This document shows, one piece after another, positions 40,375 to 52,843 of a stretch of DNA of 64,000 bases. The DNA comes from Parus major (taxonomy: Eukaryota > Chordata > Aves > Passeriformes > Paridae): assembly GCF_001522545.3 (NCBI RefSeq), contig NC_031770.1:25945134-26009133 (forward strand). Reading direction: 5' to 3'. A program made the position numbers and the translations under genes. The number at the start of each line of letters is the position of its first letter. Positions within the stretch are counted from its first letter, which is position 1. The notes below the pieces were generated by a model. That model was given only the letters and a program-made list of their open reading frames with translations, was not told the DNA's origin and did not search any database.

Positions 40375-41200
40375 AGTGCCTACTCTAAGCTTCTGCTATC
40401 AGCATCAGAGATAATAGCACAGTAAGTTTAAATAAATAAGTAAATCCATATATCACATCTCACAGCAATAAAGGATGCCTAGCAAGAGCTTATATGCAGA
40501 ACACTAAAAGTGGTTTTACAAATGAATAGGTATGAAGTTTGGCAGAATCTCAGCTTAAGTAAAAACATACTACTGGCAAACTCACACAAATGGAAAAATA
40601 CTTACTTCTCCATTAGGTTCTTACAGAATGTCTACTTGAAGACAAAACACTATCCAAATATAAAACCAGCTATGACTGCGCAATAACACTCAGTCCTAGC
40701 ACATTACAAATCAACTTGTATTTATATAATTATCATCTGGATGCTCTCACTATTAATCATACTATATTTGCATACTTCCATTAAGCTAACTACTGACAGA
40801 ATTTCACAAATAACTCCTTTTGGAGCTTCTTTATGTGGTAAGGAGCAATGAAGTTTCTCAATCTTTACTAGTGAAAATGTGTCAATTGCCAACTACCAAT
40901 AAGCATTTCACGACAGTCACTTAAAACACACAAACATGTTTCAGATGTCTATTATGTATGAGAATGATAGAGTAATATCCCAAATGCCACAAGCATAATT
41001 TATTTTAGAAAGGCCATATTGACACAAAACATAAATTAACATTTTAATGATTTTAATTTACATTCACTTTCAGTATCAAAGATTTTGCTGTTAGCATGAC
41101 AATACCATACTAGTGTGGAGCAATTCTATTTCATCTAGGCAATGGGTAAAGACCAGCAACTTAAAATGCACATACGGGTAACAAAAACCACATCCCAATT

Positions 41201-41228
41201 TTCCATAATTAAATTTCCATAATTAAAA
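41201..41228. repeat. Tandem duplication of a 14-bp unit
   Basis: TTCCATAATTAAAT is followed by TTCCATAATTAAAA, which differ at the final base only. AT-rich slippage duplication. Confidence 0.85.
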
Positions 41229-41930
41229 GTTCTGCAAATACAAATGAGAAGAAAGATTTCATGTATTTAAAATACTTTGTACTTTCTGTTATTTTCAGGT
41301 CCAAACCCAATGGTTTTCAGCCTATGGGTCACAGGCTACTTCCAAGACACTGAAAATTGGACATAGAAGAGCACAGCCCACTGCAAATAGGCTGGAGTGA
41401 TTTTTTTTCACTGCCATCAGTAAGTCTCAATTATCTGAAAATCGAAAATACATCAAAGAACCATTATTATTCAGCTCAGTCACTTCCTCTCAATCTGTTC
41501 TACCAGGTAACATCCAAATTTGACTACATTCCATTTCCACTACAAGAGAAACTGAGGTTGACCACAAACATTACTTCAAAGGAAAAAAAAGCCACCTGAA
41601 ACTACAGAACTACACATGGTCATTTTAGAAGCTCTTAAAAAGCTGCTGCAGCAGCTTACCTGAAAGCCTAAGCTTTTCTGGTTTGTTTGAAATCAGTATT
41701 AATACCAAGTTTGGAACAATAAAGGCTTGGATTATTAAATCTTCACTCATTTTCTTCACGTAAGACCTCACACTAATGGATCAAATCCTAACCTTCCATG
41801 CCTTTTTTGATGAACAGACAGCATTTTCAAACACTCTGGAGACACATGAAATAAGGACATTTAGCTCACTCTAGTTTAAAAAGAAATTAATAAACATAGA
41901 ATTGGAAAAAAAAACTCCTATGTGCAGCTA

Positions 41931-41948
41931 TCCTAACAGCTGTTAGGA
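41931..41948. repeat. Perfect 18-bp palindrome
   Basis: TCCTAACAGCTGTTAGGA equals its own reverse complement. The centre is CAGCTG, the consensus E-box for bHLH proteins. An overlapping inverted pair, ACTCCTA at 41914-41920 and TAGGAGT at 41944-41950, can form an alternative stem. Function is unknown and a chance origin is possible. Confidence 0.6.
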
Positions 41949-42634
41949 GTCTTCTCCAATACTCAGTCTGAGAAGCAATATTATGTCATTAGGTCACATT
42001 TTTCACCTGAAGTCCAAACCTCAATTTTCAGGTTGGACTGAACACCACCCATTCATGCTCACAAATGAACAAGAAAGAGGAGTGGGAAATTTCTTTTGAC
42101 ATAACCTTCTGCATTGAGCAGGCAAGGAACACAGCTCAAATGAGGTCACAGCTGTACAAAGTTCCCACAGGCTTTACTTTAGTGTGTCCATCTAGAGGAT
42201 GCACCTTGAATGTGCCGTGCCCCTTATTCCCTGACTATACTTATTCTTTCTGCACCACTCCAAGCTTCTTGGCTTCCTTTTGCAATCCCTATTGACCCTG
42301 GCAACCACTCAGACACCTCTCAACAAAATGCTTCTTTCCTTCTCCTGGCAAGAAGTAGAAAATGGCACACAGTGCTGAGACCTGCACACAGCCTTTCACG
42401 GCAATTTTGAAGTTCCATCCTTTGGTATCTCTACTGACACTGCAAACATGATAAGAGTGTGTCAACAGCAATGAAGAGTGGTTTGGTAACTCTTGAGAGA
42501 AAAAAGGATGTTGGACCAAGTAAACACAGCAATTATGAGAGATGCGGGCATTTTATACTGTGGTCTTGTGCTATGTTTGTTCTGCTAAGTAAGAGCTTTC
42601 TCTCTATGATATCAAACTGGTAAGAACCTTTTAG

Positions 42635-42663
42635 TTTGGTCAACAACTTTAGTGTTGACCAAA
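42635..42663. repeat. Short perfect inverted repeat (10-bp stem, 9-nt loop)
   Basis: TTTGGTCAAC (42635-42644) and GTTGACCAAA (42654-42663) are exact reverse complements separated by nine bases. The stem is too short for a microRNA precursor and there is no larger hairpin around it. Confidence 0.6.
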
Positions 42664-42805
42664 AAGCAGAGAAAAACTTCAGAAGCTGTAACCACATTAA
42701 ATAATAATCTAAATCACTTTAGTCTGAAATAAAAAGCTCCATTTTGTCCTGTTATATAACTTGTCTCCTCAGAAATATCAGACACAGAAATTAATTAGTT
42801 TTCTT

Positions 42806-43215
42806 TCATAGAATGAGTTGAATTGGATCCTACAAGAATCATCAAGTTCTACTCCCAGCCCTGCACAGAACCATCCCCAAGAGTCACACCATGTGCTTGA
42901 GCATTGTCCAAACACATCTTGAACTCTGTCTGGCTTGGTCATGTGACTGTTCCCTGGGGAGTCTGTTCCAGTGCCAACACCCTTTTCCTAATATCCAACC
43001 TAAACCTTCCAACTCAGCTTTGGGCCATTTCCTCAAGTCCTGTCACTGGCCATGAGAATGAAGACATCAGTGCCTGTCCCTCCTTTTCCCCTCATGAGGA
43101 AGTTTTAACTGCAATGAGGTTCCTCAGCTTCCTCCAAGCTGAGCAGACCAAGTGACCTCAGCTGTTCCTCATATGGCTTTCCCTCAAGGTCCTTCACCAT
43201 CTTGTTTGACTGGAA
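42806..43215 (-). mobile_element. CR1-type LINE fragment with 3' terminus
   Basis: The plus strand starts TCATAGAATGAGTTGAATTGG, the reverse complement of the CR1 3' terminal ATTCTATGA motif and the segment before it. It continues through the expected antisense blocks: CTGTTCCAGTGCC, CCTAATATCCAACCTAAACC, TCAGCTGTTCCTCATATGG and CTTCACCATCTTG. This is a 5'-truncated copy of about 410 bp retaining its 3' end on the minus strand, in the same direction as SRBD1. Many substitutions relative to CR1 families known to me suggest an old insertion. The 43215 border is approximate. Confidence 0.85.
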
Positions 43216-46200
43216 CTATCTAGGAAATTTCAGATATAGTCATTTTCCTTGAATTTATTAAAACGTTTTTTATTTCTGGGCTTTGGAAATAGCCTTGAAT
43301 GAACTTTAGGCCAGAGGAATTTGTTATTGCAGAAAGCCCTCAAGAAAGGAGATTGCATAGTAAATACTAGCCAGCACTTCTACTAATCAAGTCAAACACA
43401 CCCGTAAGATAAAATCCCCTACTCACAAAATAGTTTTACTTGTCCTGTGCTGTACATTTAAATTAAGACTAAATCTGGTTTTGTCTTAATGGAGTTTTAG
43501 GAAAACTCCTAGTCTTACTCTACAAACATACTGCATGCAATACACACCTGCCAAAACTGCCCTCAGGGGACCTGATGTTTCTCTGGTGTTTCTCAATAAC
43601 CTTTTACCTTTCCAACAACTTCTTGTTTTGTGTTTGGAAATTATTTTTGGAGGGTTTTCCCTTTCCACCTGACTTCCGTTGTGCTGCAATACTAGATGAA
43701 TTCTACCTGATTTTCTTTAAAAAAGATGTTTTACTAATCAGGGAATATCAAAGATTTACAAGAAAACAGCCTATGTTTAAATTACTGTTCAGTGGGGCAC
43801 ATAAAATTGAAAATAGAGAATTCATTTTGCAATTCTAAATATAAATGGCTTGTCTGTAAGAAAACAAAGGAGGGAAAGAACTTACCATGTTCAATTTCTC
43901 ACTGTAATTATCTGATTTGTACAAAATGTACTCAAAAGTACATTTGAGATCAGTACATTTCTAACCAAAGAGAATGCATTATTGACCTTAGACACATTGT
44001 CACACATTTAATGTCTTTTCACCCTAAAATCTTGCCTTTCTTCTATTTGTTTACTATCCCTTAAAGGCCTGAAGAGATTTACATATTGAGAATGAATAAC
44101 TTTTAAAAACTCTTAGAAAGAAAGGAAGTTGAACAAAACTTTCCTCTCTCCCCACAGACTGTTTTACCACAGATTCCCTTGGACACAAGTCAAATGACAT
44201 GTCCCAGTGCTCTGGAAAAATGGACTTTTTCCTTAAGATTTAGATTTCTTTCACTGTGTAACATTTGCTTCCTGACCCCCAACCTCCATATTCCTGAAAT
44301 CTAGACTGCATATGCAACTTACTGTTTTTCTGAACTTAAAGGAATTAATAATCTCTTTAACTACACTGAAATTAGTCATCAATTAGTCCTTGTTTTTATC
44401 CTGAAAACTATTAATTATTTCTCTGAAATATCAAAGATGCCTCCATAATTGTCAAGTGTATTATTTATACAGTTTGCTTTAAAAAGTTTCAAATTCATGC
44501 AATGCAAGCCAGAAGTTACCATCTCCTGTTTTACCTGCCCTGACACAACTTCACTGCTTACCTATTTCCTTCCCTCCCCTCAGAAAAACACAGATAGAGA
44601 TAGTATGGGTGGCTACAGCCAGGGCAGAGGTGAAGCCTTGCTTCAGAGGCAAAGATGACCTCTGAATTTCCCACTTTGAATATAGTATGGGACCAGCTCA
44701 ACATAAATACCAGTCTGTGGATACACCAGGAACAAGCACTGGATGCTGTTTTAAATGCAGACACTTACTCTAGTCCGTGTTGTAGTGAATAACAGATAAA
44801 TTACTGTCCAAGTTATGAACAACCAAGAGTAGTAGGAGGAAGTCATCTCTATCCAGAGTGAAGTTCCAATTTACAGGACTGTCTCCTCTAAATATAAGTA
44901 CATGCAAAATGATTTTTCATTTCAAGTATGCATGATCATTCAGCTCTGGTAAATAATCCCAACAGAACATAACTTTCAAGTAAGGGACGAAAGACAGTCT
45001 GGCTAGAAATCACTACGTAATTTAAAATGTCTTCATTGACTATATCTTCCTCACACACATTTTAAACCTGTTCTTCAAAGTAATTCTTTGTTGTTTAGGA
45101 CGTTCCATGACTCCACTAGAGCTTGAAAGAGTCAAAAGCAGAACAAAGGTTCTTCAGTGCACATTTCAGATGTGTGCATTGTTTCCGCTGAATATGTATT
45201 CTTTTAGCTAAAACTTTCCAAACTATTTTCCACTTTCTGAATCAGAGAACTAATAACCTAAGGGTGTAGGTGTGCATACATAAATGTGACATCAAGAGAG
45301 TTACGTAGCTTAACAGACAAAAATAATAGCTTAAAGGAAACACAACCAAAAAGAAATAGGAAAAAATTTTCCCATATCCCTACCTCCCTTCTTACTCTCA
45401 ACAGACTTTAAACAACTGCATTAATGCAGCAAGCAATAGCTTGTAAAAGGATGCAAACCAGCTGAAACATTTGACAGACAGTGTTAAATACCAGAGGATT
45501 CATATCAACCACTTTATTTGAAAAGGTGCTTTGAAGTTGTCTATCTTTCATGTACCTCTTTCATGGCACATTAATAAGGAAAACTGAGATGGGGTAAATT
45601 AAGTCCCAAGGTCATATCTAGAGTTACAGCACTGTGGGTACCTGATGAAATACGGATTAATGCTGCATGAGCACTGAATAAATAAAACCACTTCTGTTAA
45701 CCACTCAAACAAGTTTTACAAGTAGTTCTGAACTTTATTCGGCAACTAGACTTCAGACATCTTAATCCCCCCACACTGCTTTGAAACCTAATTATCATAA
45801 TGTGAACCCGAATGTTAGGTCTCTTTCAAACTGCGAGTGCTATGAAGCAGAAAAGTAATGGGAATTAAGCTAGTGTAACATTAGAAATGTAGAGGCATGG
45901 AACTTGAAAGTGGCATTTGTTAAAGCTGAGAGAGCATAATGTAGATATTCAACAACATAAAACACACATTTAAATTAAAAAGGATATTTAAAGCGTGTGC
46001 AGACACCTATAAAATACAAGTGGACCTAAAACCCCATAGAACAAATATTTCTAAATCAATTTCTTGCCACCAAGGTCCAACTTCAAAAGGTATTATAGTC
46101 CTATTCTACCTTAGTAGAATATTTTTAAGTATTCTAAAGCAGACAATTTAAACATTAAAGAAAACCCAAGGAGAACTTTACAAGACATTACAGACTTTCC

Positions 46201-49200
46201 TGTATTTGTCACAGTACAGAAGTGTTTGAACTTAAACAGCAGTACATTATTAATTACATTGCTTATCAAGTCTTGAGAGAATGAAAAGATTTTGCTTTAA
46301 GTGGCAGAATAGGATTTTGCATCAAGTTTATAACCAAGTAGACAAATTAAACACGAAGCCATCTAGACAACAACAACAAATACATTTGCCTGGCTGCATT
46401 CTATGCTGTGTGTTGAAAACAATTAAGAATTCCTGACACTTACCAAAAGTTTCTTTTAAACACAAACTGAAATACTTTGTTCTCAGTGCGCATTAATGCA
46501 TCAAGCACATGAGAGTCAGTATGAATGCTTGTATTGTGACAACAAAACCATTGAGGCTGAAAGAGAAATTGTGATTTGATTTTGCCAAATATAAAGATTG
46601 ATCTGTTTGTTTCGTCCTGCTTTAGCATAGTTGACCTGTCATTCAGACAGGTTTCGTTTCCAAAATGCTTCAAGCTGACAGCAATCAAAGAAAAACAGAT
46701 TCCTGAAATATTTTGTCAAGATTTTTCATTTAATCCAAAAATGCCAATGAAATCCTAAAAGTTCATTATCTGCCATGTTAATGCTGAACACAATGTTGTT
46801 TCGTTTATATTTCTTGTCCTGTTAAAACAAATACACTTGTCTAAACTAGAACATCTGTTTTGGTTATAATACAATGTATCTTTGGCAAGAACTCACAATA
46901 GAACTAACATAAATAATCAAGAATATTTATTGAACCTTGTAACAAAAACTGATTTGTAACAAAAAACCCAAAGACTAGATATGACTGTCTCTGGCTCTAG
47001 TCCAATCCTAATGTAAATCAATAAACACAGCTCTAAATGGGAAACTACATTCAAAAAAAAAAGAAAGAAAAGAAAGTCCTGTAGTTATTTAGGTTGGATG
47101 TAGCTATCTGAAAGCACATTAGTTACAAAAACTGAAAAAATATTTGCTTTAAATCAAAAACTGTCAAGCTGAGTCCAGACAGGTTCTAAAGCCACATGAA
47201 AAATCGTGCCATATGCCAAATTTCCTACTACTATCTTCACTGGTGTGTACTCTCTTTGGGAAACTTCAGTAAAACTCTACACAGTTTGTATTTGCCATTG
47301 CCAAATATTTTCTATTGTAATCACTTGCTTTTTATATCTTATCTTTAGCTTTTATTATTCGTGTATTCACCAACTGCACACACCTTCCTGAAATTACATA
47401 TTCTATTATTGCCTCATTTCCCTGGAAATAAATGATTCCAAGCTCAATATGATGAACTGGACAGAAAGTATAAACAGATTTTAATTTTTTAATAATCATT
47501 CCTGATCCATTGCTAATATTTCCCAAGTAAACTGAAATCTGTAGTACCTCCCATCAGCCACCTTTCTGAACAACAGCTTGTGTTGAATACTTGGCTTTTC
47601 AAGCACTATAAAAAAATCCAACCTCATCTGCCAAGCCCCTTAACATTTGGACTCCTTTAAGGAAAAAAAAATTTCAACGCAGATACAAATCACTACAATT
47701 TGCACACAGCAATGAGCTGAGCTCTGTTTTTCTGGGCAAGGATTTCTACCTTGATGCAGATAGATCAGTGCATCCCTGTGAGAAGCTGAAGGCTTGGGAA
47801 ACGGTATCACATTAGATACAACTGACTCATTCTATTACAGTTCAAGTACTGGATGAGTTTTTTTGTTCTAGGGCTTTAGGTTGTTTTGTTTAGGGTTCTT
47901 TGTTGCTTTGTTTTTCCCACAGTTCAAACACTTTATTAATTAGCAAATCTATTCCTTATTTACAATTGCAATCTGCTGAAGCAGGCCTTCTTTAAGAATT
48001 AACTCTTCCAACAATGGCTGAAATTATTTCTTCTAGATTTTAACTGAAAATAATTAATAAAAATCATCCAAAAGCATACACAGGTTTCCACAGAACTGAT
48101 GAGAGATCTGTATTCAGCCTACGTATAAAAAAAGTCCTCACACTTTTAAAAAACGTCTATCATGAGAAAACAACCTAATCTAGGGAAGACTTTGACCATG
48201 GAAGCAGAGAAGCTGTTTGTGATCTGAAAGCACATACTCTGGAGGACTTTATTATTTAAAAAGATGAGGATCAGCAGAGCATATTCTTCTAAGTCACCTT
48301 TCATAGCTCCCCTTAAAAGGTATAGCAGTTATCCTTATGTATTGTCACCTATTGCTCAAACAGTAGCACTGTACTAATTTGCTCCTCATTTAGGAAGTAT
48401 CACATTTTTTAACTCAGACTAACAAATTCCAGGCCATTTCACTGGATAATCAGAGATAGGGTTGGAATGGCTGGACTCATCGTTCCTTTCTGTTACTAAG
48501 AAATACCAAGGAGATTAATGCTTTCTGGAGCTAGAAAGGAAAGCTACCTTTCAGAATTCAGCAGCATGGCTTGGAAACCCCAACACTGGATAAAGCAATG
48601 AGATGTACATGAAACCAGTTTATCAGAACAGGATACATGGGAACCTGATCCTTATGAAAAAAACTCAATACAGGCTGAAAAAATGTGAGGAGACAAGCAC
48701 TGCAAATGCAGTCTGTCTGTAAATTCACATACATAAATTCACACACAGCAGTATACAAAGTTCAAGAGCCCCAGATGTCACCATTAGCGTGAAGTACAAA
48801 AGAATGAAATAAATCACTTTGCTTTAACATGCAGTACCTCATGGCCCTGCACACAAATTCTAAAGTACAGAAAGTGCCATACAGCTGTTTGCCGTATGAG
48901 CACAACACAAGAAAACCATTAACAACATAAATATACAAATAAAGAAAAATATTTTTGATTATGTTATTTTTCAGGATATAACATGTCAAGTTAAACAACT
49001 TATTGATTTCTGCTACAAATATCAGAAGTTTTAGAGTAAGTGAAAGGTTAAAAAAATATCTATTGCTACTAGAGAAAGCAACAAACTTGTTAACCTGACT
49101 TCTGCCTTACAGCATTTATACTAATTCCTATTACACAAGAGCTTTTTATCAGAACTTGGTAACTTCAGTACTACTTGGAAAATTTTGTCATCTTGAACTA

Positions 49201-49813
49201 TAAAAAGGAAGAAAATATTAAATTGGAAGAGGTAAACTGAAAAAAAAACAAACCATCACAGTATTTCATAAATAAAATTTTCTGTGTAAACTAGTATATT
49301 ATCAATAAATAAACAAAACGGCTATTTCAAATGAAGTGCTTATAGCAACATAATGGATTTCTGAACTATATTAAGTGAACTATAGTGAAATTAACCATTT
49401 GCCAAAACCCACACACAGTATGAAGTGTTTTGCACTCTCTACAGTCATAAAACATTCACTGTTTTTGCATTGGATTCAGTAAACAGGATGCCTAATTTTT
49501 CAGAAGCTTGAATAGCCTCTTTCCTTTGCAAACCATCAAAATTAGAAAACCTTTACTACATCTCCTGGAATAAAAGAGTGATTTAAGAATGAAATCTTGA
49601 GCAAATTTACTTGGGAGTCTTAGAAACAAAGAACAAGTGCAATATCACCTCATAAGTTAGTAGAAATAACGCATTTGTTAAACATACCTGTGAGGCCACT
49701 TCTTAATTTATGAAAAATGTAAACAAATATATTTAAATGCATTTAAATGTATTTTGTATATAGTAGTTTGAACAGCAAAAGGCCATAACCTTCTTAAAAG
49801 TATAGAAAACTTA

Positions 49814-49853
49814 TTTCAGTAAATTAAACTAAATTTCAGAAAATTAAACTAAA
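49814..49853. repeat. Tandem duplication of a 20-bp unit
   Basis: TTTCAGTAAATTAAACTAAA is followed by TTTCAGAAAATTAAACTAAA, two adjacent copies with one mismatch, in AT-rich intron near the 50.5 kb exon. Confidence 0.85.
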
Positions 49854-49932
49854 CTGCCATTAAATGTCAGCACAAAAGATAATCCAAGGTAAATCACAAA
49901 AACTGCTTTAGAAAAATATAAAGGTGGGAATT

Positions 49933-49947
49933 AAAAAAAAAAAAAAA
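49933..49947. repeat. Poly-A run (15 nt)
   Basis: Homopolymer A tract in intron with no associated element. Confidence 0.8.
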
Positions 49948-50525
49948 GACAAGAGTTCTACATGGTAGAAAGAAAGTGATATAATACTATTTCCTTCCAA
50001 ACCAACATAAGAATGGTTTAGTTCAAATTCAACAAACTAATGGGGTAAAATTTTAAGTCTAAAAGGATAAATAACTTCACTACTTTCCACTTGGTATTAA
50101 CACAATATTTATTTCCAGATCATTTCATTCCGATCAGATTAGCGAGCATACTATACTGCAGTCAGACAACAGAAGCTTTACCACGTGCAGTTAAACCTCA
50201 TTCATCAAGAAAAAAGTGCACAATGCCAAAGGGGTCCTTAGCTGTTAGTGTTGCTATTCTCCCATACTTTGTTACAATGATAATAGGAACAAAAGTGAAC
50301 CTCAGGAAGAAAAAATAAAATGCTTCAGTAAGTCTCTCTTACTGACTCAGCTCTTGTTGCCTCAAAGAGCTGCAGCCAGTTTTCCTTGGCTAGAACTGTG
50401 GGTCATGCTTGACTCAAATACATACAAGGCAGCAAAAAGAAATACTTCAAAAATTTCATCTAAAACTACCTGTTAAGTTAAAATATGCTGAACAAATTAA
50501 TAATATCCCAGCAAAGGGATCTTAC

Positions 50526-50633
50526 CAGTAAACGACGTCCAATGGTGCAAAATATTTCTTCATAATTAAGTCAGCAAAGTAAGCTTCTGTTTCTCTGCAG
50601 GCCTTGCCATTGCCAATCACAACAGTGCTGCAG
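50526..50633 (-). CDS. SRBD1: SRBD1 coding exon: middle of the YqgF-like domain
   Basis: A 108-nt exon. One base completes the split Asn codon, 35 residues follow, and two bases remain for the split Cys codon joined to the 23.9 kb exon. The residues begin [18 protein letters not shown] and end [10 protein letters not shown]. The [11 protein letters not shown] segment is the SRBD1 form of the Tex motif IGNGTASRETE, the most recognisable stretch of the YqgF-like RNase H fold, and both acidic residues of RETE are intact. The donor is TG|GTAAGA. The acceptor is AAAG, less common than CAG, set 11 bases downstream of a 12-nt T tract. The reading is fixed because the QYN-CSTVV junction fits what I recall of vertebrate SRBD1. 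Confidence 0.95.
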
Positions 50634-51433
50634 CTTTGTGCAGGTTAAAAAAAAAAAACAAACAATTATTCTTAAATATTTTTTAATACATTTTCATGCA
50701 TAATATTCAATCCACCACAGTGGCCAATACACCTGATTTTAGATAACACAAAGCCCAGATATAATGAGAAAACATTCCTAGAAGCATCATGTTGTGTTTA
50801 ACAGGTTTTCAATGTGACAGTCCGTGAGACAAATCAAAAATTTTCACTTATTTGTAATGGGATTTTACAGTGGTAACATAAGCAGATAATATAAAAATTA
50901 TACTTCATATTAATAAATGGAATGTTATTTATAGTCCTCAAACACTTTCACCTTGTATTTTCCTCATCTGGTATGAGTCATGAAAAAGAGCAGAAGCCAA
51001 AGCAATCAGCATCTTAATTCCTGAATGGGAATACCATAGTTTCCAACAGCTTGAGAGGCCATTCACTCTGATTGCTCACACAACAGCCAGTCACCAAATC
51101 ACCTTGTTTAAACCAGTCTAATGCTTACAGACAAACCAGACTGTATAATTTCTATTCCCAAATATAAATGGATGAACAGAGTTTCAAGGCGATATATTCA
51201 TAGTACACAGCCATACTACTCAGCCATGGCTTGATTTCATGTGCTTCCAACATATATATACTGCAAAAGCATGAACACAAAAACAAAAGCAAGCTCTGAA
51301 CTAGACAAAAGAAAATAAACCTCCAGTTAAATCAGTAGAATTCTTATTGCACTCAAAATAAAGTATTTCTGTAGTGAAGATTTTCATTTTGTTTGGTAAG
51401 AAAGGGCAATAAATGGAATTTTCTTTAGCATAC
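50634..51433 (-). other. SRBD1: SRBD1 intron (800 bp)
   Basis: Short intron between the 51.4 kb and 50.5 kb exons, with donor GTATGC and acceptor AAAG. It contains the 12-nt tract (A on plus, T on minus, 50647-50658) that serves as polypyrimidine tract for the next exon. Nothing else is recognised. Confidence 0.85.
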
Positions 51434-51524
51434 TTGTACTGTAGCAGAAGTCTCTTTATCTTCTCAGCTTCACGAAATCCTTGACCAGAATGTAAGTGAA
51501 CTACATCAGTATGGAGTATCTGAC
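51434..51524 (-). CDS. SRBD1: SRBD1 coding exon: second strand region of the YqgF-like domain
   Basis: A 91-nt exon. Two bases complete a split Ser codon, 29 residues follow (start [15 protein letters not shown], end IKRLLLQY), and two bases remain for the split Asn codon. The acceptor is TTTTGTTCCAG and the donor is TACAA|GTATGC. The segment follows the GIDPG strand in Tex proteins, where the chain reads KLLDT--IYPH and continues into the helix that carries LLRKH-like residues. It matches what I recall of mammalian SRBD1 ([13 protein letters not shown]). No break is seen. The open frame extends past both splice sites (51301-51561), but those extensions are intron. Confidence 0.94.
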
Positions 51525-52685
51525 CTGGAACAAAAGGAAAAGCCATTTGATTAAAGGACAAAGGTCCAAAACCTATATCCTGCAGAACTACTGAAGTTAA
51601 TTTGATGATTCACAAAGAAAGCTTCTTAATAAGCCATCTATCCCTTTCATCTTTATACCCTTTTAGAAGAAATATGTGGTGAGCATAGGACAAGAGTGCT
51701 TTGGCTGGCAAATTAAAACAAGTTAATATATTTTGTAGTTCCCTGCAGACATATTCACAGAACAAGTAATGAGCATCTAAACCTATTAGCAAATATAATG
51801 TATTATATCACAGAGAAAAAGAGCAATTTGCCATAAAAGATTTATTGTTCTATTGTAGTACAATTTACAAATCCAGTAAAGAGTGATGAAATTTATAAAG
51901 TCTAAGGACTTGTAGTACTGGAGTTTGAGAACTCCAATGCTAGCTCTTGGCATCATCCCATCTACCACACTTGCAAAGAACTGTATTAACTAGTACTGAT
52001 AGCTAATGGTGGAAGGAAAATTCAAATCATTTACCTTATCTTTATTGCCTTCTAAAGAAGACCTCTTTCTTTACACTCTCCTGAGGTGGATATATATTCT
52101 CAGACAAAAAGCAACAACAAAATAAAAGGAAAACTAATAGTTTTTGCATAGGCCTAAAGATATGTGCATCCCCTGAATAGACTAGGAAGAAGTGAAAAGG
52201 CTCTGTTCTATATGTGAACTAAGAAGATTTGCAAAAAAATATGTTTCTGACTTCTTATATTAACACACACATTACTAAACAAAAAGGGCTGAAAAAGTGC
52301 CCAGATGTCTAACATACTACCCATGAAAAAGCAATATTATGGAAAGTATTTAAATTCAAATTCTTTGTTAAACAATAAAAATTCCAGGTGTTCTCTTTGC
52401 TGACTACTGAGGGGCACAATCATTTGAACCTATATTCAGGAAGGCAGAAAGCTATTTAAGAGAGCAGTAATAACACCAAAGAAGTCACTAGAATCCAGGT
52501 GCCAGAAACTTAACCTTAAGCTAGCTGAAGAAAGGAATTTATACAACAGGATGAGTGGAAAACACTAAAAGCCTCACCAAAAAAACCCCAACAATTTGAT
52601 TAAAAAGTAGGTTTTGAAACTATCTTTACTCTAAATGAATATATTTTCATCAGTCCTTCCAAAAATGTTTGGAATTGAAGCTTAC
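51525..52685 (-). other. SRBD1: SRBD1 intron (1161 bp)
   Basis: Intron with donor GTAAGC below 52686 and acceptor TTCCAG above 51524. It is AT-rich. No repeat element, RNA gene or plausible extra exon was recognised. Confidence 0.85.
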
Positions 52686-52843
52686 TGGTTGGTGAAATAA
52701 TTGCCAACTTGCAGCCATGTTTGTAGCCAGGATCTATGCCCATCAAAGTACGGCCCCTCACAGGGCTGGTCAGAAGCAGCTGACGGAGATTTCTCCCAAA
52801 CATCATCACAGACTCTTTCTCTGCATCAGATGTCAACTTGGAT
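52686..52843 (-). CDS. SRBD1: SRBD1 coding exon: start of the YqgF/RuvC-like domain with GIDPG
   Basis: A 158-nt exon, the longest here. One base completes a split Arg codon, then come 52 residues starting [20 protein letters not shown] and ending KLAIISPT. One base is left for the split Ser codon. The stretch [20 protein letters not shown] is the helix before the RNase H-fold domain (Tex: AE-EAI-VFA-NLR-LLL). [14 protein letters not shown] is the first strand and turn of the YqgF-like domain. Asp37 of the exon (codon at 52732-52734) sits where RuvC and YqgF nucleases have a metal-binding Asp. Whether SRBD1 cleaves nucleic acid is not established. The acceptor is TTTTTCTAAG and the donor is ACCA|GTAAGC. 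Confidence 0.96.

Larger units (their letters stand above)
23921..50525 (-). other. SRBD1: SRBD1 intron (26.6 kb)
   Basis: The largest intron in the window, running from donor GTAAGA (below 50526) to acceptor TTTTCAG (above 23920). It holds several short tandem duplications (25442-25465, 40343-40374, 41201-41228, 49814-49853), T- and A-runs (33986-34007, 38989-39000, 49933-49947), a CR1 fragment (42806-43215) and a GC-rich patch (36500-36935). It also holds an 18-bp palindrome (41931-41948) and a 10-bp-stem hairpin (42635-42663). The other open reading frames are short, often conflict between strands, and match no family I know. No nested protein-coding or structured RNA gene is supported. 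Confidence 0.75.
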
